The position numbers and the translations under genes were made by a program. From NCBI GenBank assembly GCA_023382975.1, contig JAHDXO010000002.1, positions 104,389 through 168,388 of the forward strand: 64,000 bases of DNA, in the 5' to 3' direction. Source of the stretch: Pirellulaceae bacterium. Lineage in GTDB: Bacteria; Planctomycetota; Planctomycetia; Pirellulales; Pirellulaceae. The notes below the pieces were generated by a model, which had not been told where the DNA came from, ran no database searches, and saw nothing but the letters and a program-made list of their open reading frames with translations. Positions 8,549 through 17,580 of this stretch are shown one piece after another. Positions within the stretch are counted from its first letter, which is position 1; each line of letters starts with the position of its first letter.

Positions 8549-8820
8549 CCGCCGACGATTGTCGAAGGAATGTTGCCGATCAACACCTGCGAATATTCGA
8601 CCAGCCGGGCGATCAACCAGGGCAACAGCAGCGCCAGCGCAGCGACCATGGCCACGATCTTGGGCACGAACGAGATCGTCTGGTCCTGGATCTGCGTCAG
8701 CGTCTGTAGAATCCCGATCCCGAAGGCGACGATCAGTCCGACCGCCAGGATCGGCGAACCCAGCAACAGCGCGGTCAGCATGGCCTGGCGGCCCAGGTCG
8801 ACGGCTTGTTCCATCTGCAT
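8545..8820 (-). CDS. fliQ: Flagellar biosynthesis protein FliQ
   Basis: A 91-residue protein with the two-helix FliQ pattern: an amphipathic N-terminus (MEQAVDLGRQAMLTALLLG), a first membrane helix ending at the highly conserved QTLTQIQDQTISFVPK loop, and a second helix. The length matches the family (about 90 residues). It lies between fliP and fliR and shares a four-base overlap with fliR. FliQ is a subunit of the type III export gate. Confidence 0.93.
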   Translation of the reverse strand: MQMEQAVDLGRQAMLTALLLGSPILAVGLIVAFGIGILQTLTQIQDQTISFVPKIVAMVAALALLLPWLIARLVEYSQVLIGNIPSTIVGG

Positions 8821-8840
8821 GGCGGACCTCACCCGGATTG

Positions 8841-9677
8841 TCACGTGTACGGCGCGAAACTCTGCATCAACATCCCGACGACCAGGTTCCAGCCGTCGAC
8901 CAGCACGAACAACATCAGTTTCAGCGGCAGCGAGATCATCGTCGGCGGCAGCATCACCATGCCCATCGAGACCGTGATGCTGGACACCACGAGGTCCAAG
9001 ACCAGGAAGGGCAGATAGACCTGGAATCCGATCAGGAACGCAATCTTCAACTCGCTGAGCATGAACGCGGGCAGCAGCACTTGCAGTGGCACATCGTCGT
9101 ACGTCGACGGCGTCTGTCGCTGCGGTTCGGGCAGATACTGGTAGAACAGCCACACGTCGTCGCTGTTGCCCGCGATTTCGATCTGGCGGCTCATGAACCG
9201 ACGCACCGGTTGGATTCCCGCCTGCCAAGCCTCGTCCAGACTCATCGCCACATCCGGATCCGTGTAGGGTTGAACGGCGTCGCGGTAGACGTCGGTCCAG
9301 ACCGGAGTCATCAGCAACAAGGTCATGAACATGGCCAGCGCCGTGATCACCTGGTTCGGCGGCAGTTGTTGAGCGCCGAACGCTTGCCGCAACAGCCCCA
9401 GCACTACCGCAATGCGGACAAAGCTGGTCGTCATCAGCAAGATCGCCGGAGCCAGACTGACCACCGACATCACCAACATCACCTGCAAGGTCGACTGGAC
9501 TCGCTGCGGACTGGTCCATGCTTCGGGGCCCTGCAGCAACGACTGCTCCAGCGGCAACGGGGGCGCCGCGGCAGGTTCGGTCGTCTGCCCCCGGACCGCA
9601 GCGGCGGGCGCGAACAAGACGAGCAACAGGCCGGCGACGACCAGCGCTCGCGGCAATCTGTCCTTCCAAGTTCGCAT
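8841..9677 (-). CDS. fliP: Flagellar biosynthesis protein FliP
   Basis: A 278-residue protein matching FliP, the main export gate subunit. It starts with a cleavable-type signal sequence (residues 1-30) followed by an Ala/Pro-rich spacer. The conserved elements follow: SLAPAILLMTTSFVRIAVVL, LRQAFGAQQLPPNQVITALAMF, the extracytoplasmic domain, and the C-terminal LPAFMLSELKIAFLIGFQ and VVSSITVSMGMVMLPP blocks. ATG 9677 is used. fliQ starts 20 bases downstream of its stop. Confidence 0.95.
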   Translation of the reverse strand: MRTWKDRLPRALVVAGLLLVLFAPAAAVRGQTTEPAAAPPLPLEQSLLQGPEAWTSPQRVQSTLQVMLVMSVVSLAPAILLMTTSFVRIAVVLGLLRQAFGAQQLPPNQVITALAMFMTLLLMTPVWTDVYRDAVQPYTDPDVAMSLDEAWQAGIQPVRRFMSRQIEIAGNSDDVWLFYQYLPEPQRQTPSTYDDVPLQVLLPAFMLSELKIAFLIGFQVYLPFLVLDLVVSSITVSMGMVMLPPTMISLPLKLMLFVLVDGWNLVVGMLMQSFAPYT

Positions 9678-9692
9678 GGAAATTCCTGGTGC

Positions 9693-10412
9693 TCAGCGGA
9701 TCGGACGCGACGACGCAGGCTGCTGCAACTGGCTGAGAATCTCACGGAACGACGCCGAAATGCTGCCGGGATGGTCGTGCCGGCAGATCCCGTTCAGCCG
9801 GGCAATCTCGGCCGGATCCGTGATCTCCGTCAATGTCTCGGCACTGGTGGCGGTCACGGCCAGCAGCAGCAGCTTGTTGCCAACTTGGACCAGATGCATT
9901 TCTTGGCGGCCATTCAAGGGCACTCGCCCCAACGTCTGCACGACCGCCCCCGGAAGCCGCAGTCCGTTTCGGCCAGACAGCCGCCGCTGCAACCAGACCA
10001 GAAGTAAGAACAGCCCCACGACAACCGCCAAACTGGTCGCCGTGGTCAGCAGAGCACGTTCGGGTTTAGTCACCGCGGCCCGGCCCGTTCGATCAGATGC
10101 CTTCCGTGGCGCGAGCGCCAGTCCCGCGTTGTCGGATCCGGTGCGTGCGTTGTTCCCAGTCAACCGATCCGCACGCCCCGGAACCAGCGCGATAGGCAGC
10201 CGGAGCACCGGCCCCGCATCGGCCATCGCGACGAATCGTGCTGGGTCGTCGGAGTTGCGGAGGCGTCGGTCGGTCGTCGAGACTGGAGCGGCGGTCCCAA
10301 CACGGACCACAGTGGGCTGTTCGCCCGACGATTGGGGCGGGCAGACCAAGGGCAACCCCAGGATCGATGCCAAGGTCCACGCCAACATCCGTGAAAAGAT
10401 GAAACGTTGCAT
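9693..10412 (-). CDS. fliO: FliO-like flagellar biosynthetic protein
   Basis: A 239-residue protein with a signal-like N-terminus, a long low-complexity periplasmic region, one transmembrane helix near the middle (LLTTATSLAVVVGLFLLLVWL) and a cytoplasmic domain with the FliO pattern (LPGAVVQTLGRVPLNGRQEMHLVQVGNKLLLLAV). FliO is a poorly conserved chaperone for FliP assembly, and its position between fliN and fliP supports the call. ATG 10412 is chosen; an in-frame TTG at 10427 is an alternative. Confidence 0.82.
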   Translation of the reverse strand: MQRFIFSRMLAWTLASILGLPLVCPPQSSGEQPTVVRVGTAAPVSTTDRRLRNSDDPARFVAMADAGPVLRLPIALVPGRADRLTGNNARTGSDNAGLALAPRKASDRTGRAAVTKPERALLTTATSLAVVVGLFLLLVWLQRRLSGRNGLRLPGAVVQTLGRVPLNGRQEMHLVQVGNKLLLLAVTATSAETLTEITDPAEIARLNGICRHDHPGSISASFREILSQLQQPASSRPIR

Positions 10413-10460
10413 CCCTGCAAATTCCAAAAAATGTTTCAGTTCGACGACCGGATCAGCCGA

Positions 10461-10778
10461 TTACGATGCGGGATCGTGGCGGAGCACTTCGAGCACCCGG
10501 ACGAACAACTCGTTGTCGCGCACCAGCAACTCGCCCCGAGCCACCAATTCGCCATCCGCAACCACGTCCACGGGATCGGCAGCGGCGGAATCGAGCGGCA
10601 CCAGGCATCCGCGAGTCAGTTCCTGCACGGCCCCGGCCGTCAGGACCGCGCGCCCCAGCTCGACAAGCACTTCCACTTCGCGCTCAGCAACCGCCGACAT
10701 CCAGGCCAACTCCAGCGACGAAAATCCAAGACGAGACCGCGTACTTGTCGCCAAAATCAACGCCGGGGACAAGGCCAA
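10461..10778 (-). CDS. fliN: FliN-like flagellar motor switch protein (SpoA domain)
   Basis: A small C-ring protein consisting almost only of a SpoA/SPOA domain: VEVLVELGRAVLTAGAVQELTRG, then CLVPLDSAAADPVDVVADGELVARGELLVRDNELFVRVLEV. This pattern is typical of FliN and of the FliM C-terminus. The open frame allows a TTG start at 10778 (105 residues, annotated) or an ATG at 10700 (79 residues); I cannot decide between them. It begins the fliN-fliO-fliP-fliQ-fliR-flhB cluster. No fliM or other flagellar gene lies upstream in this window. Confidence 0.82.
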   Translation of the reverse strand: MALSPALILATSTRSRLGFSSLELAWMSAVAEREVEVLVELGRAVLTAGAVQELTRGCLVPLDSAAADPVDVVADGELVARGELLVRDNELFVRVLEVLRHDPAS

Positions 10779-10829
10779 CTTTGCGTCGCCCCCCGCCTTG
10801 CTGCCAGCATTGCCAGCGTCGCGAACGGC

Positions 10830-11132
10830 TCAAGTCAGCGCAGTTTGCAGTTGCTGAGCGATTTGCCGCTCGATCATCCCGCGAAGCGGGACCGCAATGA
10901 TGGGAAGCTTGCCAGCCACGTGTGCCCGGCTGTCCTCGACGGTCAACTTGCCCGTGATCGTGATCCCGGAAGCCATCAGCGAGAAGTCGAGCACATTCTC
11001 GATCCAGGCCCCGTCGGCGTTGTCCAACTGATCCTGGAATCGGTCCCGGACCTGCTCGACGAAGCCCTTCAATCGGGTGACTGCTTCGTCCCGTCCCAAA
11101 CCGTGCGGCACTTCGGTCTTGAATTCTGGCAT
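10830..11132 (-). CDS. Polyhydroxyalkanoic acid system-family protein
   Basis: A 100-residue soluble protein that resembles the small family named as putative polyhydroxyalkanoic acid system proteins (PHA_gran_rgn). Recognisable parts are VPHGLGRDEAVTRLKGFVEQVRDRF, the central SLMASGITITGKLTVEDSRAHVAGKLP and PIIAVPLRGMIERQIAQQL. No PHA synthase gene is nearby, and the family is widespread in bacteria that do not make PHA, so the name should not be taken as a function. ATG 11132 is used because the 18 upstream residues are not conserved-looking. Confidence 0.72.
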   Translation of the reverse strand: MPEFKTEVPHGLGRDEAVTRLKGFVEQVRDRFQDQLDNADGAWIENVLDFSLMASGITITGKLTVEDSRAHVAGKLPIIAVPLRGMIERQIAQQLQTALT

Positions 11133-11282
11133 CGACGTTTTCCTCGTTGCGCTAGGCTCGAATCCCAGATGGCCCCGGATCGCCATTCCGAGCCCGTGCC
11201 ATCTCGTTGCAGCCTTTCCCCAGGCCGACCCAGATTATGCGCGGCGGTGGCAACGAAGGTCAAGCGATGATCCTGGCCGGGC

Positions 11283-12338
11283 TCAACGCTGAAAGATGGG
11301 CAAGAAGCCCTTGTCAAGCTGGAGCATGATCAGGTTGCAACTGGTCACGTAGATCGGCCCGATGTTGCCGGCCCAGTGCCCTTCGTCGTTCTGCTCGTTG
11401 ACGATTTTGTCGTAAAGCTTGTCGCGGAAGGGATCCCAATCTTTGCGACCCTGCCGGTAGATCACCTGCGCGTAATACAAGTACGTGTAGTGCCAATGCC
11501 CGAAGGCCTGGGCTTCGTCGGTGATGCGTCCCAGCGTTTTCTGACAGTAGTCCAGCATCTGCGGAACGTGCTCGCTGTCGTAGTCGCCCGCGTTGTAGAG
11601 GGCGGCCAGGGCAGCCGCGGTGATCGCCGGGCGGGAACTGCCGCGACTCTTCGAACTGTACGAGATGCCGCCATCCGGGTTCTTGCACTCGTAGATATAC
11701 TTCTTCGCGTTGTCGATTACTTCGGAGGGAACCGGGATGCCCGCGTTGCGGCAGCCGCGCAGCCCTTGTACCTGGGTGATGGTCGTCGAGCCTTCATCAA
11801 AATCGTTGCCGTCCTTGGCGCTCACATAGCCCCAGCCGCCCGCTTTCGTCTGGCTCTTGGCACTGAAGTCGACGGCCTTGGTCAACGCCTCGATCAGCAA
11901 CTGTCGAGTCTCCTCGTCCTGCTCTTCGCCCAGCACCTGGGACAGAAAAAGCATCGAAAACCCGTGGCCGTAGGTGTACCGGTTGTCGGTCTGCGGATCG
12001 CCAATCAGGCCATTGGAGCGGCACTTGGTGAACAGGTAATCCACCGCGCGGCGAATGTTTTTGGCGTACGGACCCTGAGTCGTCGTCGAACCGGAACAGA
12101 TCAGCGCCGTGCCGGCCAACGCGGTCATTGCCGTGGGATAAGTCCCGGCGGTCCAGTTTCCTCGAATGGGGGACTGCGTTCTGGCCACCCAGTCCAGCCC
12201 GCGCTGCATGGCCTTTTCCCAGCGCGGATCTTTCTTGGCCGCACGAGCGGCCTCGCCACCTGTATGAAGTAGAGAAGCCGCGAAAGGTAATGCAACCAGA
12301 GACCGTAAAGCATGGCGCCGGGTGAGTCGCACAGTCAT
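11283..12338 (-). CDS. Tat-exported prenyltransferase/squalene-oxidase-repeat (terpenoid cyclase fold) protein
   Basis: A 351-residue exported protein. The N-terminus carries a twin-arginine signal (TRRHALRSL, hydrophobic stretch, AAKAA-like cleavage region). The mature part is an alpha/alpha toroid made of prenyltransferase/squalene-oxidase-type repeats, with recurring GGWGYVS, DGGISYSSKSRGSSRPAITAAAL and EGHWAGNIGPIYVTS motifs. Such proteins are abundant in planctomycetes, and their role is not established; this one lacks an obvious DXDD cyclase motif, so I do not call it an enzyme. ATG 12338 is chosen because it begins the Tat signal. Confidence 0.8.
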   Translation of the reverse strand: MTVRLTRRHALRSLVALPFAASLLHTGGEAARAAKKDPRWEKAMQRGLDWVARTQSPIRGNWTAGTYPTAMTALAGTALICSGSTTTQGPYAKNIRRAVDYLFTKCRSNGLIGDPQTDNRYTYGHGFSMLFLSQVLGEEQDEETRQLLIEALTKAVDFSAKSQTKAGGWGYVSAKDGNDFDEGSTTITQVQGLRGCRNAGIPVPSEVIDNAKKYIYECKNPDGGISYSSKSRGSSRPAITAAALAALYNAGDYDSEHVPQMLDYCQKTLGRITDEAQAFGHWHYTYLYYAQVIYRQGRKDWDPFRDKLYDKIVNEQNDEGHWAGNIGPIYVTSCNLIMLQLDKGFLPIFQR

Positions 12339-12444
12339 CGCCAATGTACTCCTGACACGGCCATCGGCCGCAACGAAAGTCGCAGGGAACGTTTTCCGCA
12401 CAAATATCTGTATTGTAGTTCGTGCCGTCCGAGCGGCCAGTTGT

Positions 12445-14538
12445 TCACAGTTTCGGCACAGGGACAGTAACCCCTCCAGGTGGGCGAATAATGGGCATGT
12501 CGTAGTCAGCGTAGAAGTCAACGCCGAATCCGCGTTTTCGTTCCCAGTCGGCCCGCTGGGCCCATGGAGTGCCGGGATGGTTCTCGATCACTTTGTCAAA
12601 CAAGGCTTTCGCTCGTTCGATGTAGGGCTTGCTGTCCTCGGTCAACGTCTTTTCCCGCGTGGTAATCGTCCAATGCCGCAGCACGAGGTTGGGTGACTTG
12701 GTCGGCGACGCGGTCTTGGGATTGCGAATGAAATCTTCGCAAGCAGCGCCGTATTCCCAAATTCTCGCCTGGTAGGCGATCACTTGGCCATAGATCAAGT
12801 CGAAATTCGCCTGCCAGCGAGGATCGGCTTCCTGCTGGCGATGCTGGATCGCGTCCTCGAGCGCCTTCTGCACGCGGGCCAAGTACACCAAATAGTTCCT
12901 GGCCTTGACCTGCTCGGTGCGGGCCTGCCGCACGAATTCGTCATACTGCAGCGAAAAGTGAATGCGCATCTCGATCTGACGCGCGATCTCGGGGCCCTGG
13001 TAGGGGTTCAGATCGTAAATGCACTGCCAGATCATGGTCCGCAGCGGGAATTTTTTTCGGTCGGCCAACACTTCCTCGCGATTTCGCAGGTCGGGTCGGT
13101 AGGGACGCATGATATCCAGCTCGTATTTGCGTTTCTCGCCGCGCACCAGATTGGATTCGACGCTGGGAAGCATGAAGAAGACCCCGCCCGACTCGCGGGC
13201 CAAGCGGGTTTGTTCGTAGGGGCCAAAGCCGCTGGAGAACGCGTCGTGGCGGCGGCGGAATCCATCGATTTGCAGTTGTTCAACGAACCCCGTTTCGGGC
13301 CCGCGGTTGATGGTCAGCCAGTGCATTTCATTGGTCTGCGGATGACGCCAGCGGATGTGGGCGTAGGGATATCCGAACACGGCCTCCCGACCCAGGACAT
13401 AGATCCGGCAATTCGCCGCTTTGGCTTCGGCGACCGTCGCTTCCAGGTATTGGAGATTGTCTTCCTGTTCGCCGCTCTCGTCCGACACCAGAACCAACGC
13501 CATCTGCCGATTCGTTCGTTTGGCGTATTCGCGGTGCGTCGCGATCGCTCGTCCGACGGCTTGGCACATGTACTCCTTGCCGGACTTGTCTTCCGGAACC
13601 TCGTCGATAGCCGCGCGGATCTCGTTGATGTCACTGGTCGGCCGGCGCGTGTGCTGCGTGAATCCTTCGCCAAAGCTGACGATGCTCGTCTCCAGGAATT
13701 GGGCCTGATTGCGGCCGACCAGTCCAAGTTGCAGGTAAACGTTGTTGATCCGCTCGCGGATTTCCTGCTGGTCATCCTTCATGCTGCCGGACTGATCGAA
13801 TACCCACACGACCAAGACGGGGCCTTTCTCCATCATCCACATCAATTCCTGGGCGATCCGGTCCATGGCTTGTTCGTAGTTGTCGATGATCGCCCGCGGA
13901 TCGCCTTTGAATTCCTTGTCCGGAACCGCGGCGATCAACTGGGTGAAGGCCGGGGCGCCGGCCAAGGGATGATCGATACTGATCTGACCGACTTCCGCGG
14001 CGGCCGCGGCTTCTTTCAAGACTTGCTGATCGAGTTGAGGCACGCCGATCGTGCCCTGAGCGCCGACGGCCACACCGGTCATGGCACTGGAACTGACGCT
14101 GACCGCCGAGATCTCCGTCGAGACTTGAATCTCGGTGTCCAATTCGAATTCCACCGGATCGTCCTCGTTGCGCGGGTCGAACATCGCTTCGACCAGCGCC
14201 GGCGCGTTTCGGACATGGGTCGGCATCGTCAGATAGGCCAGCAGAACCAAACCGACCAAATGGACGATCAGCGAAATGCCGCACGAGCCGAAACCGTAGA
14301 CCAGTCTCATCAGGCCTGAATGCTCTTCCGCCTCGTCAAGTTCCTCGTCGGCACCGATCAGCAACTCTTCTTCGTCTTCTTCCGGCGGGCGCGGCTCGGC
14401 CGGAGGCAGAGTCGCAGGCTCGAAAGCCGCTTCGTCCAAGCGAGCGGGCTGGCTCACCGATTCGACCGCGTCCTCCGCCGGCGTCGCAGCCTGCTCATTT
14501 CGGGCGGTACGTCGTAGCGGAGGTGGTTTGGACGCCAT
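12445..14538 (-). CDS. von Willebrand factor A-domain membrane protein
   Basis: A 697-residue protein. A long acidic, Pro-rich cytoplasmic N-terminus (about 75 residues, ending in EEDEEELL-type runs) precedes one transmembrane helix (GFGSCGISLIVHLVGLVLLAYL). The extracytoplasmic part has a vWA domain starting about residue 245 with the MIDAS motif VVWVFDQSGSMKDD. The C-terminal third is helical, rich in Arg/Glu/Gln, and may be TPR-like. ATG 14538 has AAGGAG at good spacing. It is probably a cell-surface adhesion or scaffold protein; the ligand is unknown. It is transcribed away from the membrane protein gene at 14897. Confidence 0.8.
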   Translation of the reverse strand: MASKPPPLRRTARNEQAATPAEDAVESVSQPARLDEAAFEPATLPPAEPRPPEEDEEELLIGADEELDEAEEHSGLMRLVYGFGSCGISLIVHLVGLVLLAYLTMPTHVRNAPALVEAMFDPRNEDDPVEFELDTEIQVSTEISAVSVSSSAMTGVAVGAQGTIGVPQLDQQVLKEAAAAAEVGQISIDHPLAGAPAFTQLIAAVPDKEFKGDPRAIIDNYEQAMDRIAQELMWMMEKGPVLVVWVFDQSGSMKDDQQEIRERINNVYLQLGLVGRNQAQFLETSIVSFGEGFTQHTRRPTSDINEIRAAIDEVPEDKSGKEYMCQAVGRAIATHREYAKRTNRQMALVLVSDESGEQEDNLQYLEATVAEAKAANCRIYVLGREAVFGYPYAHIRWRHPQTNEMHWLTINRGPETGFVEQLQIDGFRRRHDAFSSGFGPYEQTRLARESGGVFFMLPSVESNLVRGEKRKYELDIMRPYRPDLRNREEVLADRKKFPLRTMIWQCIYDLNPYQGPEIARQIEMRIHFSLQYDEFVRQARTEQVKARNYLVYLARVQKALEDAIQHRQQEADPRWQANFDLIYGQVIAYQARIWEYGAACEDFIRNPKTASPTKSPNLVLRHWTITTREKTLTEDSKPYIERAKALFDKVIENHPGTPWAQRADWERKRGFGVDFYADYDMPIIRPPGGVTVPVPKL

Positions 14539-14896
14539 GGAAACTCCTTGGTCCGCAGCCGATGCCAAGGCCGCAGGATGGTGCCCTGCGACGGGCGCGG
14601 GACATTGAACACGCTCCCGCGATTATAAGACAAATCGCGACTTGGGAATCTGCCACGGTGAGTTTTTCGCCGATCGGCGGACGGCTTATTCCTGGACCGA
14701 GAAATCGCGAGGGAAACGAATTTTTTCCACGGGCGATGCGGGACAGAACGGCCTCCGCCCTACTTGGTTGCAGCCGACGGCGGCGTTAGGATAGCGGCTA
14801 CAGCCTGCGCCGTGCCGGAAATGGGACCGGCACTGGGCGGCCCTGCCCCGGAGCGAGTCCCGTTTCGTGGCGGGTAATCCTTGGAGGCCAGTCGAT
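14539..14896. other. Divergent intergenic region
   Basis: About 360 bases between two divergently transcribed genes (vWA protein on the minus strand, small membrane protein on the plus strand). It should contain both promoters. Short open frames on both strands look like shadows. A stretch around 14740-14815 (cggcctccgccctac and the gcggctacagcctgcgcc area) has the feel of a dispersed intergenic repeat, but I see only this copy. Confidence 0.35.
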
Positions 14897-15616
14897 ATGT
14901 CTACCGATCCTTTTGCCAACGTTGCCAAACCGCCCGTCGAGACCGTTTCTGCCGAAGTGGTGGAACCGCCGCGCCGCAGCGGGGCCAAGACATGTCTGAT
15001 CGGCTGCCTGATCCTGTTTCTGATTGCGCTGTGCGTCTGCGGCGGAATCGCCTGGTATGTCTACGCCAACCTGGGCCATTTCAAGAACATGATGTCGGAC
15101 GCTGCCCGCCAGGCGATCGTCTCCGGCATCCAGGAATCGGATTTGAGCGAGGAAGAGAAGCAAGCCGTCATCTCTCAAGTGGATCGCGTCGTGGACCAGT
15201 ACAAGTCGGGCGAAATCACGACGCAGGAACTGGGAAAGGTGATGGAAGAACTGGCCCAGTCGCCGTTGATGGGTGTGATCCTGATCTACTCGATCGAGGC
15301 CAAGTACATCCAACCGTCGGGGCTGAGCGCGGAGGAGAAGGACCAGGCGCGGCGCACGATGCAGCGGGTTCTTCGCGGAGTGTTGGAAGAGAAGATCCGG
15401 CAGGAGGAACTGGAGACCGCGCTGGACTACGTGACGGTCAAAGGGGCCAACGATACGCGCGAGTTGAAGAACTCGGTCAGCGACGACGAACTGCGAGCGT
15501 TTGTGGCGGAGTTGAAGGAACGGGCCGACTCGGCCGAGATTCCTGACGAACCGTTCGAGGTCAAGATCGGCGAGGAATTCCGGCAGGCGATCGACCGCGC
15601 GTTGGGGGAGGGGTGA
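14897..15616 (+). CDS. Hypothetical single-pass membrane protein
   Basis: A 239-residue protein of unknown function. A short N-terminal cytoplasmic part is followed by one transmembrane helix (CLIGCLILFLIALCVCGGIAWYV, residues about 33-55) preceded by Cys residues, and then a helical, highly charged extracytoplasmic domain. That domain contains Leu-heptad-like stretches with acidic and basic residues (SEEEKQAVISQVDRVVDQY, EEKIRQEELETALDYV). ATG 14897 has GGAGG nine bases upstream. It precedes a PAS-GAF-REC gene by 146 bases on the same strand. No family recognised. Confidence 0.7.
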   Translation: MSTDPFANVAKPPVETVSAEVVEPPRRSGAKTCLIGCLILFLIALCVCGGIAWYVYANLGHFKNMMSDAARQAIVSGIQESDLSEEEKQAVISQVDRVVDQYKSGEITTQELGKVMEELAQSPLMGVILIYSIEAKYIQPSGLSAEEKDQARRTMQRVLRGVLEEKIRQEELETALDYVTVKGANDTRELKNSVSDDELRAFVAELKERADSAEIPDEPFEVKIGEEFRQAIDRALGEG

Positions 15617-15762
15617 GAACCGACGACGAAACAACGGGCAAGATTGGAGAGGCAGCTCGGTCCTGCCGGGCCGACGGACGTCCTGGCAGGCACTCCTGCA
15701 AGCGACCGTTGGTGGTCCGCGGTTTCTGCGCGGCGGGGACAGGCAGTGGGAGGTGAGCAGGT

Positions 15763-17559
15763 TTGACAGACAAACAGAAGATTCTGTGTCTTGGTCCGCT
15801 GGCCGACGGGGCGACGGCGGCATTGGCACTGCTCCGGGAAGGGTTTGAAACCATCGAGGTGCGCGACGCGCGCGAAGCGAAACAACTCGCCGCGCGCGGC
15901 GAAGTAGCCGGCTGTCTTTGCGGAACGTCCTGGCTGGATCGCATCGAGACCGACGGGGCCGATTTCCGCCGCCAAATCCTGGACGATCTGCCCGATGGCG
16001 TCGTGCTGGTCGACCAAGAGAACACGATCCACTGGGCGAATCACCGCTTCTGCCAGTTGAACGGAAGCGAAGAAGTGATGGGAAAGAACTTCTACGCGGT
16101 TCTGACTCGCCCCGAGATCATCGGCCCCGATTTTTGCCCGTTCCACATGGCGTTGGCGACCGGCCGGGCCTCGGCGACCAAGCTGCGAGTCGCCGACAAG
16201 CAGTACTACCAGTTACACGTCACGCCGCTGCGCTCACCGAATTCCCCCGCGGAGAAACGGTTGGTCGTCATCGTCCGGGATATCACCGGCGAAGTGCAGC
16301 AGCAGCAGAAGCTGGAGGCGATCCATCAAGCCGGCGTCAAGTTGACCGACTTGAAGCCCGACGAGGTGTTCGACATGACGGTCGAGGACCGGATCGAATT
16401 GCTCAAATCCAACATCCTGCACTACACGCAGGATCTGCTGAGCTTCGATGTGGTCGAAATCCGCTTGCTCGAGGAGCGGACAGGCCGCCTGATCCCGCTG
16501 CTGGCCGTGGGGATGGATCAGGACGCGACCGGGCGGCAGTTGTTCGCCGAGCCGCAGGGGTTCGGCGTCACGGGGTTCGTCGCCGCCACCGGCCAGAGCT
16601 ATCTGTGCGAAGACACGCTCGAAGATCCGCTGTACCTGACCGGGTTCGAAGGGGCCCGCAGTTCGCTGACCGTGCCCCTGATGTTGCACGATGGCGTGAT
16701 CGGCACGTTCAACGTCGAGAGCCCGGAACCTCGCGCCTTCTCGCAGGACGATCTGGTCTTCCTGGAAATCTTTGCCCGCGAAGTGGCTTTCGCGCTGAAC
16801 ACGCTCGAACTGCTGACCGCCCAAAGCGCCGGGACAGCGATGAAGAGCGTCGAGGCGATCCACCGCGCGGTCGCCCGCCCGATCGACGAGATCCTGAACG
16901 ACGCGGTGCATGTCCTGGAAGGCTACCTCGGCCACGCGCCGGAAATCGAACATCGGCTGAAGAACATCCTCCGCGAGGCCCGCGACATCCGGCACCTGAT
17001 CCAGGAAGTCGGCAAGGGGATGACGCCTGACGAGGCCGTGCCCGCCGTGCTGCAAACGGCGGACGAAAGCCGCTTCCGCAAGGTGCGCGTGCTGGTCGTC
17101 GACGGCGACGCCGAAATCCTGGACAGCGCCCACCAGACGCTGGAACGGTTCGGCTGCACGGTCGAAGGCGCCAAGACCGGCGGCCAGGCGGTTTTTCTGG
17201 TCCGGGCCAGTACCATCGACGCGCCCTACGATGCGATCATCAGCGACATCCGACTGCCGGACATGACCGGTCACAACCTGATGCAACACCTGCAACCGCT
17301 GTTCAAGGGCCGGTTGCCCTTGATTCTGATGCAGGGCTACGGGTACGATCCGGGGCACTCGTTGGTCAAGGCGCGCCAGGACGGACTGCATCCCAAAGCC
17401 GTCCTGTACAAGCCGTTCCGCGTCGAGCAACTGCTGGACGTGATCGAGACGATCCTCCAGTGGTGCAAGGAACCGCCCGCCGACGAGTCCGGCGCGAAGC
17501 CGACCGACTCGCAGAACCACGAACCGAAGCATGGCGGTGCGGAGGCTGCCAGCACGTGA
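15763..17559 (+). CDS. PAS-GAF-receiver signalling protein without a kinase catalytic domain
   Basis: A 598-residue soluble signalling protein with a TTG start preceded by GGGAGGTGAG. Residues about 1-60 look like a degenerate receiver or Rossmann-type start (KILCLGPLADGATAAL). A PAS domain spans about 66-180 (LPDGVVLVDQENTIHWANHRF). A GAF domain spans about 200-365. A helical stretch at about 375-435 resembles a histidine-kinase dimerisation domain, but the expected phospho-His position reads AVARPIDEI, with no His. No HATPase follows; instead a true receiver domain begins near 439 (VLVVDGDAEIL), with its phosphoacceptor Asp in IISDIRLPDMTG near 497 and Lys in VLYKPF. It looks like a kinase whose catalytic domain has been replaced. 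Confidence 0.82.
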   Translation: MTDKQKILCLGPLADGATAALALLREGFETIEVRDAREAKQLAARGEVAGCLCGTSWLDRIETDGADFRRQILDDLPDGVVLVDQENTIHWANHRFCQLNGSEEVMGKNFYAVLTRPEIIGPDFCPFHMALATGRASATKLRVADKQYYQLHVTPLRSPNSPAEKRLVVIVRDITGEVQQQQKLEAIHQAGVKLTDLKPDEVFDMTVEDRIELLKSNILHYTQDLLSFDVVEIRLLEERTGRLIPLLAVGMDQDATGRQLFAEPQGFGVTGFVAATGQSYLCEDTLEDPLYLTGFEGARSSLTVPLMLHDGVIGTFNVESPEPRAFSQDDLVFLEIFAREVAFALNTLELLTAQSAGTAMKSVEAIHRAVARPIDEILNDAVHVLEGYLGHAPEIEHRLKNILREARDIRHLIQEVGKGMTPDEAVPAVLQTADESRFRKVRVLVVDGDAEILDSAHQTLERFGCTVEGAKTGGQAVFLVRASTIDAPYDAIISDIRLPDMTGHNLMQHLQPLFKGRLPLILMQGYGYDPGHSLVKARQDGLHPKAVLYKPFRVEQLLDVIETILQWCKEPPADESGAKPTDSQNHEPKHGGAEAAST

Positions 17560-17580
17560 ACCGAGACGCACGGTGGTGAT

